A stretch of DNA of 64,000 nt from Halorientalis salina (GTDB lineage: Archaea; Halobacteriota; Halobacteria; Halobacteriales; Haloarculaceae). Shown here piece by piece: positions 35,267-44,496 of this stretch (position 1 is the stretch's first letter; each line of letters opens with the position of its first letter). The position numbers were made by a program, and so were the translations under genes. Location: positions 16,672 through 80,671 of the forward strand of contig NZ_SOSC01000014.1 of the NCBI RefSeq assembly GCF_005049285.1, written 5' to 3'. Below the pieces are notes generated by a model. It did no database searches. It saw only the letters and a list, made by a program, of their open reading frames with translations, and was not told where the DNA came from.

Positions 35267-36619
35267 TCAGATGCCCCGGTAAATGGCATCGGCAGGCAGT
35301 TGCGACGACTCGAACGTCCCGTACACATCGACGATAGCCGGCGGGGCGATGAGTTGGTCCGCGACAGCCGCAGGGTTCAGCCCCCGGAACTCCTCGTGAG
35401 GTGTCGCCAGCAGTAGCCCGTCGAACTCCTCGAACGAGAGGGAATCCAGCGCCGGGATATCGAACTGTTCGGTCAGCGTTTCGTTCGGTACCTGCGGGTC
35501 GTACCCGACGAGGTCGATGCCGTACTCTCGGAGCGTATCCAGCACCGCAGCGACCTTCGAGTTCCGGATATCAGGCACGTCTGGTTTGTACGTGAGACCG
35601 GCAACCAGCACACAACTGTCAGCGAGCGGCCGACCAGCCTCGGACAGCGCCTTCACCATCTGGTCGGCCACGTGGGCTGGCATCTCTTCGTTGACCTCCC
35701 GGCTCGTTCGGATGAGGTTCGCAACCGAGCCCTCGGCCTGTGCGCTGTGAAGCAAGAAGTGCGGGTCGACCGGGATGCAGTGACCGCTGACGAGCCCTGG
35801 GCCGTAGTCGTGGAAGTTCCATTTCGTCCCGGCCGCTGCCAGAACCGCCTGGGTGTCGATCTCCAGGTCGTCGAACACCATCGCCAGTTCGTTGACCAGC
35901 GCGATGTTCACGTCGCGCTGGACGTTCTCGACGACTTTGGCCGCCTCTGCAGCCTCCATCGTCGGGGCACGATGCACGCCCGCGTCGATGACATGCTCGT
36001 AGAGTTCCGCCACGTCCGCACGGACAGTGCTGTTCTGTCCGCTGACGATTTTGACGACGTTTCGCAGCCCGTGTTCCTCGTCCCCGGGATTGGCGCGTTC
36101 CGGCGAGTAGCCGACGGAGAACTCCTCACCGCATTCCAGTCCGGACGCGTCTTCGAGCGCGGGAACGAGTACTTCCTGGGTCGCCCCGGGATAGACAGTC
36201 GATTCGAGGATGACCGTCGTGTCGGGCGTCATGTGCTGGCCGACCGTCTCGGCGGCACTCTTGACGAACTCGACGCTCGGGCGGTTGTTCTGGTCCAGTG
36301 GGGTCGGGACAGTCAGCAATACGTAGCCTGCATTCGAGAGCGTTGCCGGGTCAGTGGTGAATGCCACGTCACCGCTCTTGACTGTCTCGTCCCCGAGGTC
36401 TCCCGTCGTGTCGGTTCCCTGGGAGAGTTGTGCGACCGTGTCGGCATCGATGTCGTAGCCGACGACATCGTAGCCCGTCTCGTCGAACCTGACTGCCAGC
36501 GGGAGCCCAACGTAGCCGAGGCCGACGACACACACGGTCGTCTCCTGTGGCACGATTTGCCGTGTTTCGTCGATTGGGGTGCGAGCGTCGACCGCCTGAT
36601 TGCTTGAAAGCGAGTTCAT
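35267..36619 (-). CDS. UDP-N-acetylhexosamine-type nucleotide-sugar dehydrogenase
   Basis: 450 residues, full length. NAD-binding VCVVGLGYVGLPLAVRF lies near the N-terminus, the catalytic Cys in VSGHCIPVDPHFLL, and the C-terminal nucleotide-sugar domain has GLTYKPDVPDIRNS. The GHCIPVDP form of the Cys motif is typical of WecC/WbpA-type enzymes that oxidise UDP-ManNAc or UDP-GlcNAc, rather than UDP-glucose. It would supply a uronic acid for the glycan. First gene of the five-gene operon. Confidence 0.88.
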   Translation of the reverse strand: MNSLSSNQAVDARTPIDETRQIVPQETTVCVVGLGYVGLPLAVRFDETGYDVVGYDIDADTVAQLSQGTDTTGDLGDETVKSGDVAFTTDPATLSNAGYVLLTVPTPLDQNNRPSVEFVKSAAETVGQHMTPDTTVILESTVYPGATQEVLVPALEDASGLECGEEFSVGYSPERANPGDEEHGLRNVVKIVSGQNSTVRADVAELYEHVIDAGVHRAPTMEAAEAAKVVENVQRDVNIALVNELAMVFDDLEIDTQAVLAAAGTKWNFHDYGPGLVSGHCIPVDPHFLLHSAQAEGSVANLIRTSREVNEEMPAHVADQMVKALSEAGRPLADSCVLVAGLTYKPDVPDIRNSKVAAVLDTLREYGIDLVGYDPQVPNETLTEQFDIPALDSLSFEEFDGLLLATPHEEFRGLNPAAVADQLIAPPAIVDVYGTFESSQLPADAIYRGI

Positions 36620-37042
36620 GAAATCACAGATCTAATCGGCCCGGATTCCATCGGCGGCAGCGGAGACAGGCCGACCATGATTCATCACCGTCTCCGTCGG
36701 GGTTTCCTATATGGTCACTAAGGCTATCGACCGCCATTCCGCCGTATTTCGGCGAAAATACCTGCACACAAGCACGGATTCGCCGCCCAACGAGCAACTT
36801 CCTAAGCATGCGTCCTGCCACACCACCGGCGAACCGCTACGCGGGACGGGGTCAGGCCAGTGGCCTCCAGCGAATCCACGATTGCCAGGGCTGTGTCTCA
36901 GCCCGCTTAAATTTCAATTAAGAACGATGGATGACAGCCGCGGTCCGAATTGGTGGTTGATTGAAACTCGAATTCGGTGACAGGTTCCAGGTCTCGGTGT
37001 TGGGGTGTCAATAATAACGTGTGATGTGTTCGTATAGCCAGT
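36620..37042. other. 423-bp divergent promoter region
   Basis: It carries the promoter of the glycan operon (a TATA-like TATAGG on the minus strand near 36710) and, at 37009-37017, that of the small gene to the right. A CGCCG-TATTT-CGGCG hairpin is near 36745. No gene is seen. Confidence 0.45.
37009..37017 (+). promoter_or_regulatory. TATA box of the small repeat protein gene
   Basis: CAATAATAA centred 30 nt before the ATG at 37043; leaderless start predicted. Confidence 0.55.
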
Positions 37043-37297
37043 ATGGGAAAGCTGAAAAAAGCTCCATTGATTATTGGAACGGCGGTAGTTGGGATAGTCG
37101 CGTTTCGGTCCCTTCGCAAACGACGGTCAAGCGATACCGAAGCTGAACCCCGAGAGGAAAACCGGGAGGACCCCGATACCGCGACCGAAAACCGGGAAGC
37201 CCCCGAAACCGCGACCGAAAACGCGAAAGCTGCGGTTGAACACGCCCGCCAGGCAGCGCATCAGACGAAAAACAGCTTACCGCGAACGTCGAGATAA
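37043..37297 (+). CDS. small membrane-anchored protein with acidic repeats
   Basis: 84 residues. A short hydrophobic N-terminal segment (about 8-24, PLIIGTAVVGIVAF) is followed by a basic stop-transfer (RSLRKRR). Then come an imperfect repeat of about ten residues (ENREDPDTAT, ENREAPETAT, ENAKAA) and an alanine-rich helix. No family is recognised. The good leaderless promoter and consistent topology support a real gene. Confidence 0.6.
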   Translation: MGKLKKAPLIIGTAVVGIVAFRSLRKRRSSDTEAEPREENREDPDTATENREAPETATENAKAAVEHARQAAHQTKNSLPRTSR

Positions 37298-37457
37298 AAG
37301 TGGGGGAGGTCGCTGCCGTCACCGCGAGGCTGTTCATCGGGCCGAGATGCTGACGGCCCGTTCGGTTTTCTGACGGGGGCAATTCGGACGCGTTCTCTGC
37401 AGTTCCCAGACCGCGTTCTGCCCTTCAAAACGGAGTTCTAACGCGTCGAAATCCGAT

Positions 37458-38495
37458 TCAAGCAGTCGACTCGTTCGTGTGTGTTCGAGCATAGCAATCG
37501 AAGACGAGTTTCGCGCCGCCGACGACGACGGGGCCGATGAACAGACCGACGGCACCGAACACGACGAGCCCACCGAAGATGCCGATGACGATGATCGCGG
37601 AGTTCAACGCGCTGGACCGGCCGATCAACGCGGGTCGAAGATACAGATCCGAGACGCTGATGAGCATGCCGTATATGGCTATTGCCACGCCCGCAACCGG
37701 TCGCCCGGCTGCGACCAGATAGAGCACAGCTGGAATCCACACCCCGAACGCACCGACCAGCGGGAGCAACGTCAGCACGAACGTGGCGACTGTGAGAAAG
37801 ATCACGGCGGGGAGGCCGGCAATCGCCAATCCGGCCCCGAGTAGCACCGCCTGAATTACCGCAACGAGAACGTTCCCGACGACTGATGCCCACATGAGCG
37901 CATCAAATCCCTCGCGAAGTTCGTCCAGAACGTCCCCATCAATCGGCAGGACCCATTGGACCCACGCCACCAGTTTCGCTCCGTCGCGCAATAGGGCGAA
38001 CAGGACGAACAGAGTGATCGTCAGTCCGATGAACAGCCCTGGCAAACTGCCGACGAAATCGAATACGCTCGACGTGACCGTCTGGAGGGCACTGGCAATC
38101 CGGCCCTGATTCGACCCGTACAGAGCGGTGAGATCGACGGCGTAGCCGGCAGTTTCGATGAGGTTCTCGATCGATGCGACGTCGAGTTGACCGCTCCTGA
38201 CGGCCCGCTCGAGCATCAGTGACTGTCGGACGGCGACTAGTACGACGAAAATGAGGGGGATCAGGACGAGGAGTAACATCCCCACGACGGTGGCAAGTGC
38301 CGCGAGCGTGGGTCTGAGATACTGTTCGGCCCGGTGCTGGACAGGGAGAGAGATGTATGCGAGAACCACACCGAACAGGACGAACTGGAGATACGGCAGG
38401 AAAACGAAAAGTGCGAGAAGGCCGGCCAACAGTGCGAGCGCGGTCAGTCCGGACTGCCCAACGAAGCTCGTCGGCGGTTCGGGCCTACTTGCCAT
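37458..38495 (-). CDS. AI-2E family transporter-like membrane protein
   Basis: 345 residues with about eight transmembrane helices. Family features include the N-terminal FVFLPYLQFVLFGVVLAYIS, the central lumenal helix region (LIETAGYAVDLTALYG), and the C-terminal VGAFGVWIPAVLYLVAAGRP. Members export small molecules or act as Na+/H+ exchangers; in archaea the substrate is unknown. Met at 38495 (MASRPEPP) was chosen over 38525. Confidence 0.84.
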   Translation of the reverse strand: MASRPEPPTSFVGQSGLTALALLAGLLALFVFLPYLQFVLFGVVLAYISLPVQHRAEQYLRPTLAALATVVGMLLLVLIPLIFVVLVAVRQSLMLERAVRSGQLDVASIENLIETAGYAVDLTALYGSNQGRIASALQTVTSSVFDFVGSLPGLFIGLTITLFVLFALLRDGAKLVAWVQWVLPIDGDVLDELREGFDALMWASVVGNVLVAVIQAVLLGAGLAIAGLPAVIFLTVATFVLTLLPLVGAFGVWIPAVLYLVAAGRPVAGVAIAIYGMLISVSDLYLRPALIGRSSALNSAIIVIGIFGGLVVFGAVGLFIGPVVVGGAKLVFDCYARTHTNESTA

Positions 38496-38685
38496 CGTCT
38501 CACAACACGTGACCATATGTTTCAATCATCAGCATTTTGATCAGAGAATACGTGTTGATAAACCGGGTGAAAGTGGTAGGAGAGCTGATCTGGCATGTCG
38601 TGCTGGGTAGATACGAAAGGTCGCGGATAGAGAGAAGACGGGCACACCAGGACAAATACGTCATCTGCTAGTGACTAGCTGACAC

Positions 38686-38694
38686 ATAATAATA
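38686..38694 (+). promoter_or_regulatory. TATA box of the BofA-like gene
   Basis: ATAATAATA centred 29 nt before the ATG at 38719; leaderless transcript predicted. Confidence 0.6.
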
Positions 38695-38718
38695 TGCCCA
38701 GTGCCAGCATATACGGCC

Positions 38719-38928
38719 ATGATCTCTCTACGAGCTCTCGTCGTTAACGCGGTCGTCGGCCTGATTGCCCTGATCATCGCGAACGCCGTCGGTCTGGGCG
38801 TCCAGATCTCACTCATCACACTGCTGGTGTGTGCTGTTTTCGGGGTCCCCGGGGCGATCCTGGTGATACTGCTCGCAGTGTTTGATATCGCCTTCGTGGC
38901 CGCGGTCGTTCCGGCGCTCCTCGGTTGA
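38719..38928 (+). CDS. BofA-like small membrane protein
   Basis: 69 residues, almost entirely hydrophobic, with two to three helices: ALVVNAVVGLIALIIANAVG and VCAVFGVPGAILVILLA. The NAVVGLIAL...GVPGAIL pattern matches the BofA family, named for a Bacillus inhibitor of pro-sigma-K processing. Archaeal members are of unknown role, since there is no sigma-K. The start is fixed by the TATA spacing. Confidence 0.75.
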   Translation: MISLRALVVNAVVGLIALIIANAVGLGVQISLITLLVCAVFGVPGAILVILLAVFDIAFVAAVVPALLG

Positions 38929-39235
38929 GACCGGCCCGAAGACGGACACCCGCGCTTGGCGTCGAAACTAGCTGGGGGAATTCTGGGCGTGCTGCACCGA
39001 CAGTTGAGTTCTCACTCACCCGCCCTGGCCGCTGTCTGTTGCTGGTGCTTACGGATTACGCCGTATTTTCGATGTGGTCGGACGCTTGCCGGACTGGCGT
39101 GGCTATCGGGGGTGGCTGGCTGTTCGGACACTGCTGGCCGGCGGTCGGGTGCACGATCAGAGTTGGACGGGGTGTCAGTGAGTAGCGGATCAAATCTTCT
39201 GTGGACCCGTATACACCAGACCGATCCCGGGGACG
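38929..39235. other. spacer, no gene seen
   Basis: 307 GC-rich bases between convergent genes, with only short frames of atypical codon use. I see no RNA gene. Confidence 0.4.
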
Positions 39236-40066
39236 CTACCCGATATCCAGCCTGGATTCTCGAAGGACAGCGTTGACAGCACCGCCGAGCAGGACAACGA
39301 TACTGGCGAAGTACAGCCACGTGACGAACAGGAGGACGGCACCGATCACTCCGTACGCTGCGTAGCGAGTGGCGTTCCCCGCGTAGATTCGGAACCCGAT
39401 CTGTAGAAGGACCCACCCGCTAGCGGCGACAGCTGCCCCCGGAAACACCCCTCGGATCGACACGTCAACCGGCGGGAGCACGTAGTAGATCGGCAAGAAC
39501 GCGAGTCCGAGAACGCCGATCAACAGTAGCGACCCGAGAGCATCAATAAAGGGTATTTCGGGCGGCAGGAGCGAGAGCACGACGCCAACGGCGACGAGCA
39601 GTCCGATGGCGCACGTGATGCCGACCACCACGACGAAGCCGTTCCGGACCTGTTCGAGCAGCGATGTGTCCGCGTCGTCGAGGTACAACTCGTCGAACGC
39701 ATGGTCGAGGCCGCGGAAGAGTTTCAGAGCACTCCAGACCAACCCGAGGAATCCGACGACGGACGCAGCCCCTCGGCCGGAGGTCTCTGTGAGCGCCTGC
39801 GTCACACTGTCCTGGCCCGCTGAGGAGAGTTGCTGGCTGAACGTGGCCGTCACGCGGCTCACCAGTGCGTCGCCACCGACGAACGAGGCGACCGCCACAG
39901 CGAGCAGTATCAGCGGGATGATCGAGACGAAGGCGTAGAAAGCGAGCGCGGCCGCCAGATACGTGAGATTGCGGTCCACTGCGAGCGCGAAGACGCCACG
40001 GATGGTCGAGCCAGCACTCTCCAGGGGAGCGGGAACGTACCGGCGAATCGTGGTATCACTGCTCAT
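39236..40066 (-). CDS. YihY/BrkB family membrane protein
   Basis: 276 residues with six predicted transmembrane helices. The family signature near the N-terminus is LTYLAAALAFYAFVSIIPLI; later GFLGLVWSALKLFRGLDHAF and LFVTWLYFASIVVLLGGAVN are typical. Once annotated as ribonuclease BN, the family is now regarded as membrane proteins of uncertain, possibly transport, function. It stands alone, with 106 nt to the next same-strand gene. Confidence 0.87.
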   Translation of the reverse strand: MSSDTTIRRYVPAPLESAGSTIRGVFALAVDRNLTYLAAALAFYAFVSIIPLILLAVAVASFVGGDALVSRVTATFSQQLSSAGQDSVTQALTETSGRGAASVVGFLGLVWSALKLFRGLDHAFDELYLDDADTSLLEQVRNGFVVVVGITCAIGLLVAVGVVLSLLPPEIPFIDALGSLLLIGVLGLAFLPIYYVLPPVDVSIRGVFPGAAVAASGWVLLQIGFRIYAGNATRYAAYGVIGAVLLFVTWLYFASIVVLLGGAVNAVLRESRLDIG

Positions 40067-40172
40067 CGTATTTTTCGCATACAGAGACCCAGCGCTCCCG
40101 GCGGTTAATTATGCGATTCGTAACATCGCCGGATGGCAAGCCCCGGCAGGGCAGGCCGCCGATATGTCGGCA

Positions 40173-40778
40173 TCACTCGGGATTGTACTTGACCGTGCCC
40201 GTCCAGACGCCGTAGATGTCGTCCCACTGGCTGTCCTCATCGAAGAGGCGCACTTTGATGTCCAGTTCGCCGCGCTCGAACTGCTCGAGTCCCCGTTTCT
40301 CCATCCGGATGGAGAACGTTCCATTCTCTCGCATCTGGAGGTTGTCCATCCGCGCGAATCGTTGCTCATTGACGTAGACAATGAAGTATGGCTCGCCCTC
40401 GACATCGCCGTGGCTCGCGGGGTCGACGTTCTCCATCCGAGTGTCCGCGGTCACCTGGAGGTCGAAGTTCGCGTAGCCCTCGCCGTTCCGGCGCGGTTCC
40501 GTGTTCACGAACTGGACATCGGGGACCCGCCCTGGTTCGATCTTGTTTTCGAGGTGTCGGTTCGGAGGTCTCGGTTGACTCCACGCCGGGTACGCGGTCG
40601 AAGTCTGGTCCGGTGCTTGCGTCGACATATCCGATTGTCCCGAAGGGGTCGTTGGTATGGCTGTCCGATCCGGCATGTCCGTCGACGTCGACGAATCTCC
40701 TGCCGAGATCAGACTTGCACAGCCCGCAGACAACACAACGATCACCAGCACCAGGATCGCCAGGGGATGGCTCTTCAT
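40173..40778 (-). CDS. haloarchaeal lipoprotein
   Basis: 201 residues from the Met at 40778 (MKSHPLAILV). The signal peptide ends in a lipobox LSAGC (Cys19). A Ser/Thr-rich linker (20-75) leads to a beta-rich domain of about 120 residues (YANFDLQVTADTRMENVDP, FIVYVNEQRFARMDNLQMRE). No family is recognised. The promoter (TATA-like TTACTATAG, 40806-40814) lies just before an IS relic, so the insertion stopped short of it. Confidence 0.72.
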   Translation of the reverse strand: MKSHPLAILVLVIVVLSAGCASLISAGDSSTSTDMPDRTAIPTTPSGQSDMSTQAPDQTSTAYPAWSQPRPPNRHLENKIEPGRVPDVQFVNTEPRRNGEGYANFDLQVTADTRMENVDPASHGDVEGEPYFIVYVNEQRFARMDNLQMRENGTFSIRMEKRGLEQFERGELDIKVRLFDEDSQWDDIYGVWTGTVKYNPE

Positions 40779-40884
40779 ACAGGGGTCTTTGCAGGGCACT
40801 CGGACTTACTATAGAGCCGATAATTTCGACACGAGCGGATAGAGACCCGTTTTCGAGCCAGTGGTTGAACAGGTATTCAGGTAC

Positions 40885-41290
40885 GTGACCTCCTCCCCGT
40901 CGTGAACGGAGAGGGATCGAAGATCCCTCAGGCAGTCGGCCGGAGGCCGACGACGACCGGGCTTCCCGTACCACAGCGTTGGAAGATTTGCTGGTTTGCA
41001 GACCGGTCGGCATGACCAGTCTCCTGGCGGGGCCAGACCGTCGTTACTCCTATCCACAGGGGATTCGGAGTTACCGTGCTATGGGAATCCAGCGGCCCGA
41101 AGGGGATTCCTTCGAACGTAGATTCACCGAATCCGATATTATCCGTTTACTCGGGCGGTCAAGCCGCCTCGGCACGTGTCATGCAACGGTCCGGAGAAAC
41201 ATAAATCTCCAGCTTGCACCAACCACGACGGTTGTTTCACGGAGCTTACGCGATTCACTCCCGCCGTAAACGGCGCGATTCTTTCGCTGA
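40885..41290 (-). mobile_element. decayed IS1341-type (tnpB) element
   Basis: Read on the minus strand, the segment ends with ACGGGGAGGAGGTCAC (complement of 40885-40900), which matches the right terminus of haloarchaeal IS1341-type elements. Just inside it are two triloop hairpins: GAGGGATC-GAA-GATCCCTC (40911-40929) and TCGGCC-GGA-GGCCGA (40936-40950). No frame is open across the segment. Further GC-rich inverted repeats occur up to about 41280. It would be a tnpB 3' relic; the left limit is uncertain. Confidence 0.5.
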
Positions 41291-41393
41291 ATCAAGATAG
41301 CTTCCCCGTCATACCGTAGTCAGTCCCATAAATTGCCTGTCAGTGTGATTTATCTGACCCATAACAAACCGTGCGATGGGACGTATTTGAACC

Positions 41394-42605
41394 GTGACGA
41401 TACGCGAAACATACATACGGGGGCTGAAGTTCCGGCAGTTTCTCGAAACTGAAGCGGATACCTATGACTCGTACGATATATCACTTCGACGACGGTTGTG
41501 GCTGTGGCGGCGCGGGTTCCTCAGTCGGTCGGATGCGATCTACGACCTCGATGATGGACACCATCGAGCGTACCTGACCGATTTCGAGCGTTTCGTCCGA
41601 ACGCCGCTGATCAACGGCGAGTGGAACGTGACGCTCACGAACAAACTCATCTTTCACTGGATGATGGAGCGGTTCGACGCCCAGCAGACGACTGTCTACG
41701 GGATGGTTCGGAACGACCGGTACTTGCCCATCGACACGGACCAGGGTCCCCAGCGCCAGGTCATGGCTGCGGTCGGAGCCGACGGGCTCACCGGATCGGA
41801 CACGACAGAGAGTATGCTCGCTCCCGAGGGACGTCGCAGCAATGGCGGGACACCCGAACAGAACGGGGATGCGCCTGCGAAGTCCCAGCCCGGCGCTCCA
41901 CGGCAGGTTCGCGAGCGTCTCGATGCTGACGGTCGCCTCGTCCTGAAATGGATCAAGGGCGGCGGGGGAAACAACGTCTACATCTGTTCGACGATAGACG
42001 GGGGCTACCGGGTCAACGATGAACGGCTGACGGGAGAGGAGTTCGAGACCCTGGTCGAGGGGCTACAGGAGTACCTCGTCTGTGAGTTCGTCGACCAGAG
42101 TCCCTTTTTCTCGGCTGTCTATCCAGACACCACGAACACGCTCCGGATTATCACGATGTTCGACGAGACGGCGGGAGCGGCATTCATCCCCATCGCGATC
42201 CTCCGTGCCGGAACGGATCGGTCAGTCCCGGTCGACAATTTCTCGGAGGGTGGTCTCAGCGCGGAGGTCGATATCGAGACCGGGAAGTTGGGGACAGCCC
42301 TCCAACTGCGTAACCAGACCGACCTCGTCGAACACGACGAGCATCCCTTGACGGGGACCCAACTTGCGGGTGTCACGATTCCCGCGTGGACGGAAATCCG
42401 CGAGAAGATACTCGCGATTGCGGAGGCGAATCAACAACTGCCCTACGTCGGATGGGATGTCGTCCCCACCGACGACGAGGGGAGCTTCAAAATCATCGAG
42501 GGGAACCGGTATCCGGGAATGCGGTCCCTCCAGAGCCATCGGCCCCTGCTCGCCGACGAGCGCGTTCGGTCGTTCTACGAACGCCACGACGTTCTCGATC
42601 GATAG
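41394..42605 (+). CDS. sugar-transfer-associated ATP-grasp protein
   Basis: 403 residues from a GTG start with a TATA-like CATAACAA about 30 nt upstream. The ATP-grasp core is visible: LVLKWIKGGGGNNVYICSTI (phosphate-binding loop), EYLVCEFVDQSPFFSAVYP, TNTLRIITMFDE, and the metal site FKIIEGNRYPGMRSLQSHRP. An insert (about 140-175) is low-complexity. The ATPgrasp_ST family is linked to glycan biosynthesis and probably ligates an amino acid or acid to a sugar. It is convergent with the phosphatase-superfamily gene. Confidence 0.8.
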   Translation: MTIRETYIRGLKFRQFLETEADTYDSYDISLRRRLWLWRRGFLSRSDAIYDLDDGHHRAYLTDFERFVRTPLINGEWNVTLTNKLIFHWMMERFDAQQTTVYGMVRNDRYLPIDTDQGPQRQVMAAVGADGLTGSDTTESMLAPEGRRSNGGTPEQNGDAPAKSQPGAPRQVRERLDADGRLVLKWIKGGGGNNVYICSTIDGGYRVNDERLTGEEFETLVEGLQEYLVCEFVDQSPFFSAVYPDTTNTLRIITMFDETAGAAFIPIAILRAGTDRSVPVDNFSEGGLSAEVDIETGKLGTALQLRNQTDLVEHDEHPLTGTQLAGVTIPAWTEIREKILAIAEANQQLPYVGWDVVPTDDEGSFKIIEGNRYPGMRSLQSHRPLLADERVRSFYERHDVLDR

Positions 42606-42688
42606 TCATGTGCTGACCGCCACGGGTATGGTTGCCTGTGGCTGTCTGCTTCTTTTCGAGCGATAAAAGAGAACGTTGTACGCTCGGA

Positions 42689-44299
42689 CTATTCTATGTA
42701 GCCGAGTTCGGCCAGGCGCTCTTCGACATCCTCGCCGACTTCTGCCCCCTCTTTGGAGACGTGGGAAGGGTAAGATTGGGTACCAATTCCATCGACAACA
42801 GGAAGGACTCGGCCGTCCATCGCTTCGTGGGCCGGGAGACCGAGTGCAGCCATAATCGTCGGTGCTACGTCGAAGAGATGTGCCCCGGTCAGGTCGGCGT
42901 CGGTATCGATGCCGTCTCTCGCCGCCACGAAGATGCCGTCGCGTTTGTGATTCCAGGGTTCCGTGGACTCGCCGAAGTACGCATCGGCCGGCTCGGCCGA
43001 CAGGAAGTGCTGGAAATCCTTGGGCACGGTCACGACGTCGACCGCGTCCTCTGCCCGTGGTCCGTCGTAGTACACTTCCCGCGGTGCGACCGTCTCGAAG
43101 ACCGGCTCGCCATCGGGTGCGGTGGCCGCTTCGAGATCGTCGATGAGGTTCTCCCGGACCGCGTCGTAACGTCGCGGCGGGACCACACCGTCCGGTTCGC
43201 GGCCCCGGAGATTGATCCGAACGCCGAGTTCGGTCCGCAGGCGCATGTACGCCGTCGAGTTCTCGAAATCGACCTGTTCGTTACCGGTTCGAGCGACGTT
43301 CCGGGGCGCGTGTCGCTTGGCGAACTCGTCGAGGCCGATCGCTTCGAGGACCGCACCGATTCGCCGGGCTGTGAGGCCAACGGTCGCGGCCGCGGCCGCT
43401 GCACGCTCGACCGTGCTCGGTTCCCACGTTTCGACTTCCTCACCCTCGTGGAGCTGGTCGCGCATGACGTTCCACGTCGGCATTCCTTTGCCACCGTTCG
43501 TGGTTTCGACGTAGCCAGCGTCTTCGAGGAAGGTGTTGACGCGGAACTCGTCTTTCTCGTAGCGGCCCATTCCGTGGTCGCTCGCGATGAAGACGTTGTC
43601 GGGGTCGTGTTCGTCGAGGATCTGGCCGATCTGGTCGTCGGCCGCCTCGTGGACGGTTTTGACCTTGTCCCAGTCGCCGTCGAACTCGTGGAAGACGGTG
43701 TCGGTCTTCTGGAATTCGACGAAGCCGAAGTCGGGATCGAACCGGTCTGCGAGATACCGGAACGCCTTGCCACGCATTCCGATGAGGCGGCAGTACTCGG
43801 CTATTTTCTCCGAGTCTGGGATGCTGGAATCCCCTCGGGTGTAGTCGGGATAGACCCGATACTCGCCGATTTCGTCGCGGACGTCGTCCAGAATTCCCTC
43901 GGGGTGGGATGGCGGGTCTTCCGGCCCCATGAATCCCGGGACGATTGCCCCGTCGATATCGTCCGGTGGATACGTGACGGGGACGTTGACGACGACGCTC
44001 GAGAGGTCGTGGTGGTCGAGCAGCGTCCAGAGTCGATGTGCCTCGACGTCGTCGGCCGTCGAGAGTTCGAAGTCGTAGCCGTCGAATCCGACGAAACTGT
44101 AGACGCCGTGTTTGCCCGGGTTCACACCCGTATACATCGACGGCCAGGCGCTGGGCGTCCACGGCGAAATCTGCGATTCGAGGGGGGCACAGGTGCCCGC
44201 CTCCCGAAGTGAATCGATGTTCGGGATACACCCTTCCGCAGACAGTCGATCGAAAACCGAGCCACACCCAGCGTCGATACCGATGAGCAGCGTATTCAT
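42689..44299 (-). CDS. alkaline-phosphatase-superfamily (type I phosphodiesterase) protein
   Basis: 536 residues. Metal-site Asp9 lies in LLIGIDAGCGSVF, the nucleophile region in ISPWTPSAWPSMYTGVNPGK (Thr48 or Ser50), and the second site is VFIASDHGMGRYEKDEFRVN. The C-terminal half continues the fold (WNHKRDGIFVAARDGIDTD) and ends DVEERLAELGY. There is no signal peptide. Archaeal relatives sit in glycan loci and cleave phosphodiesters such as nucleotide sugars; the exact substrate is unknown. Confidence 0.83.
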   Translation of the reverse strand: MNTLLIGIDAGCGSVFDRLSAEGCIPNIDSLREAGTCAPLESQISPWTPSAWPSMYTGVNPGKHGVYSFVGFDGYDFELSTADDVEAHRLWTLLDHHDLSSVVVNVPVTYPPDDIDGAIVPGFMGPEDPPSHPEGILDDVRDEIGEYRVYPDYTRGDSSIPDSEKIAEYCRLIGMRGKAFRYLADRFDPDFGFVEFQKTDTVFHEFDGDWDKVKTVHEAADDQIGQILDEHDPDNVFIASDHGMGRYEKDEFRVNTFLEDAGYVETTNGGKGMPTWNVMRDQLHEGEEVETWEPSTVERAAAAAATVGLTARRIGAVLEAIGLDEFAKRHAPRNVARTGNEQVDFENSTAYMRLRTELGVRINLRGREPDGVVPPRRYDAVRENLIDDLEAATAPDGEPVFETVAPREVYYDGPRAEDAVDVVTVPKDFQHFLSAEPADAYFGESTEPWNHKRDGIFVAARDGIDTDADLTGAHLFDVAPTIMAALGLPAHEAMDGRVLPVVDGIGTQSYPSHVSKEGAEVGEDVEERLAELGYIE

Positions 44300-44496
44300 A
44301 TTTCAACACTTATCATGATTATTCAATATGTGACGTACCCATACTTCGGCCCCCGAATACGTTATTACTCCCTCGCTAAACGCTTTGAAAACGGCCCACA
44401 GACGGGTTCAGCCACATCGGCAGAGAACGGCTCGGGAAACAGGCGGCGCACCCACAGGGAAAATACTATCAAACAGACTGTGATTTTGCGAGGGAA

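Noticed and set aside
42632..44212. 526-codon plus-strand frame
   Set aside because: Antisense to the alkaline-phosphatase-superfamily gene, which has clear metal-site motifs; no promoter or domain in the plus frame.
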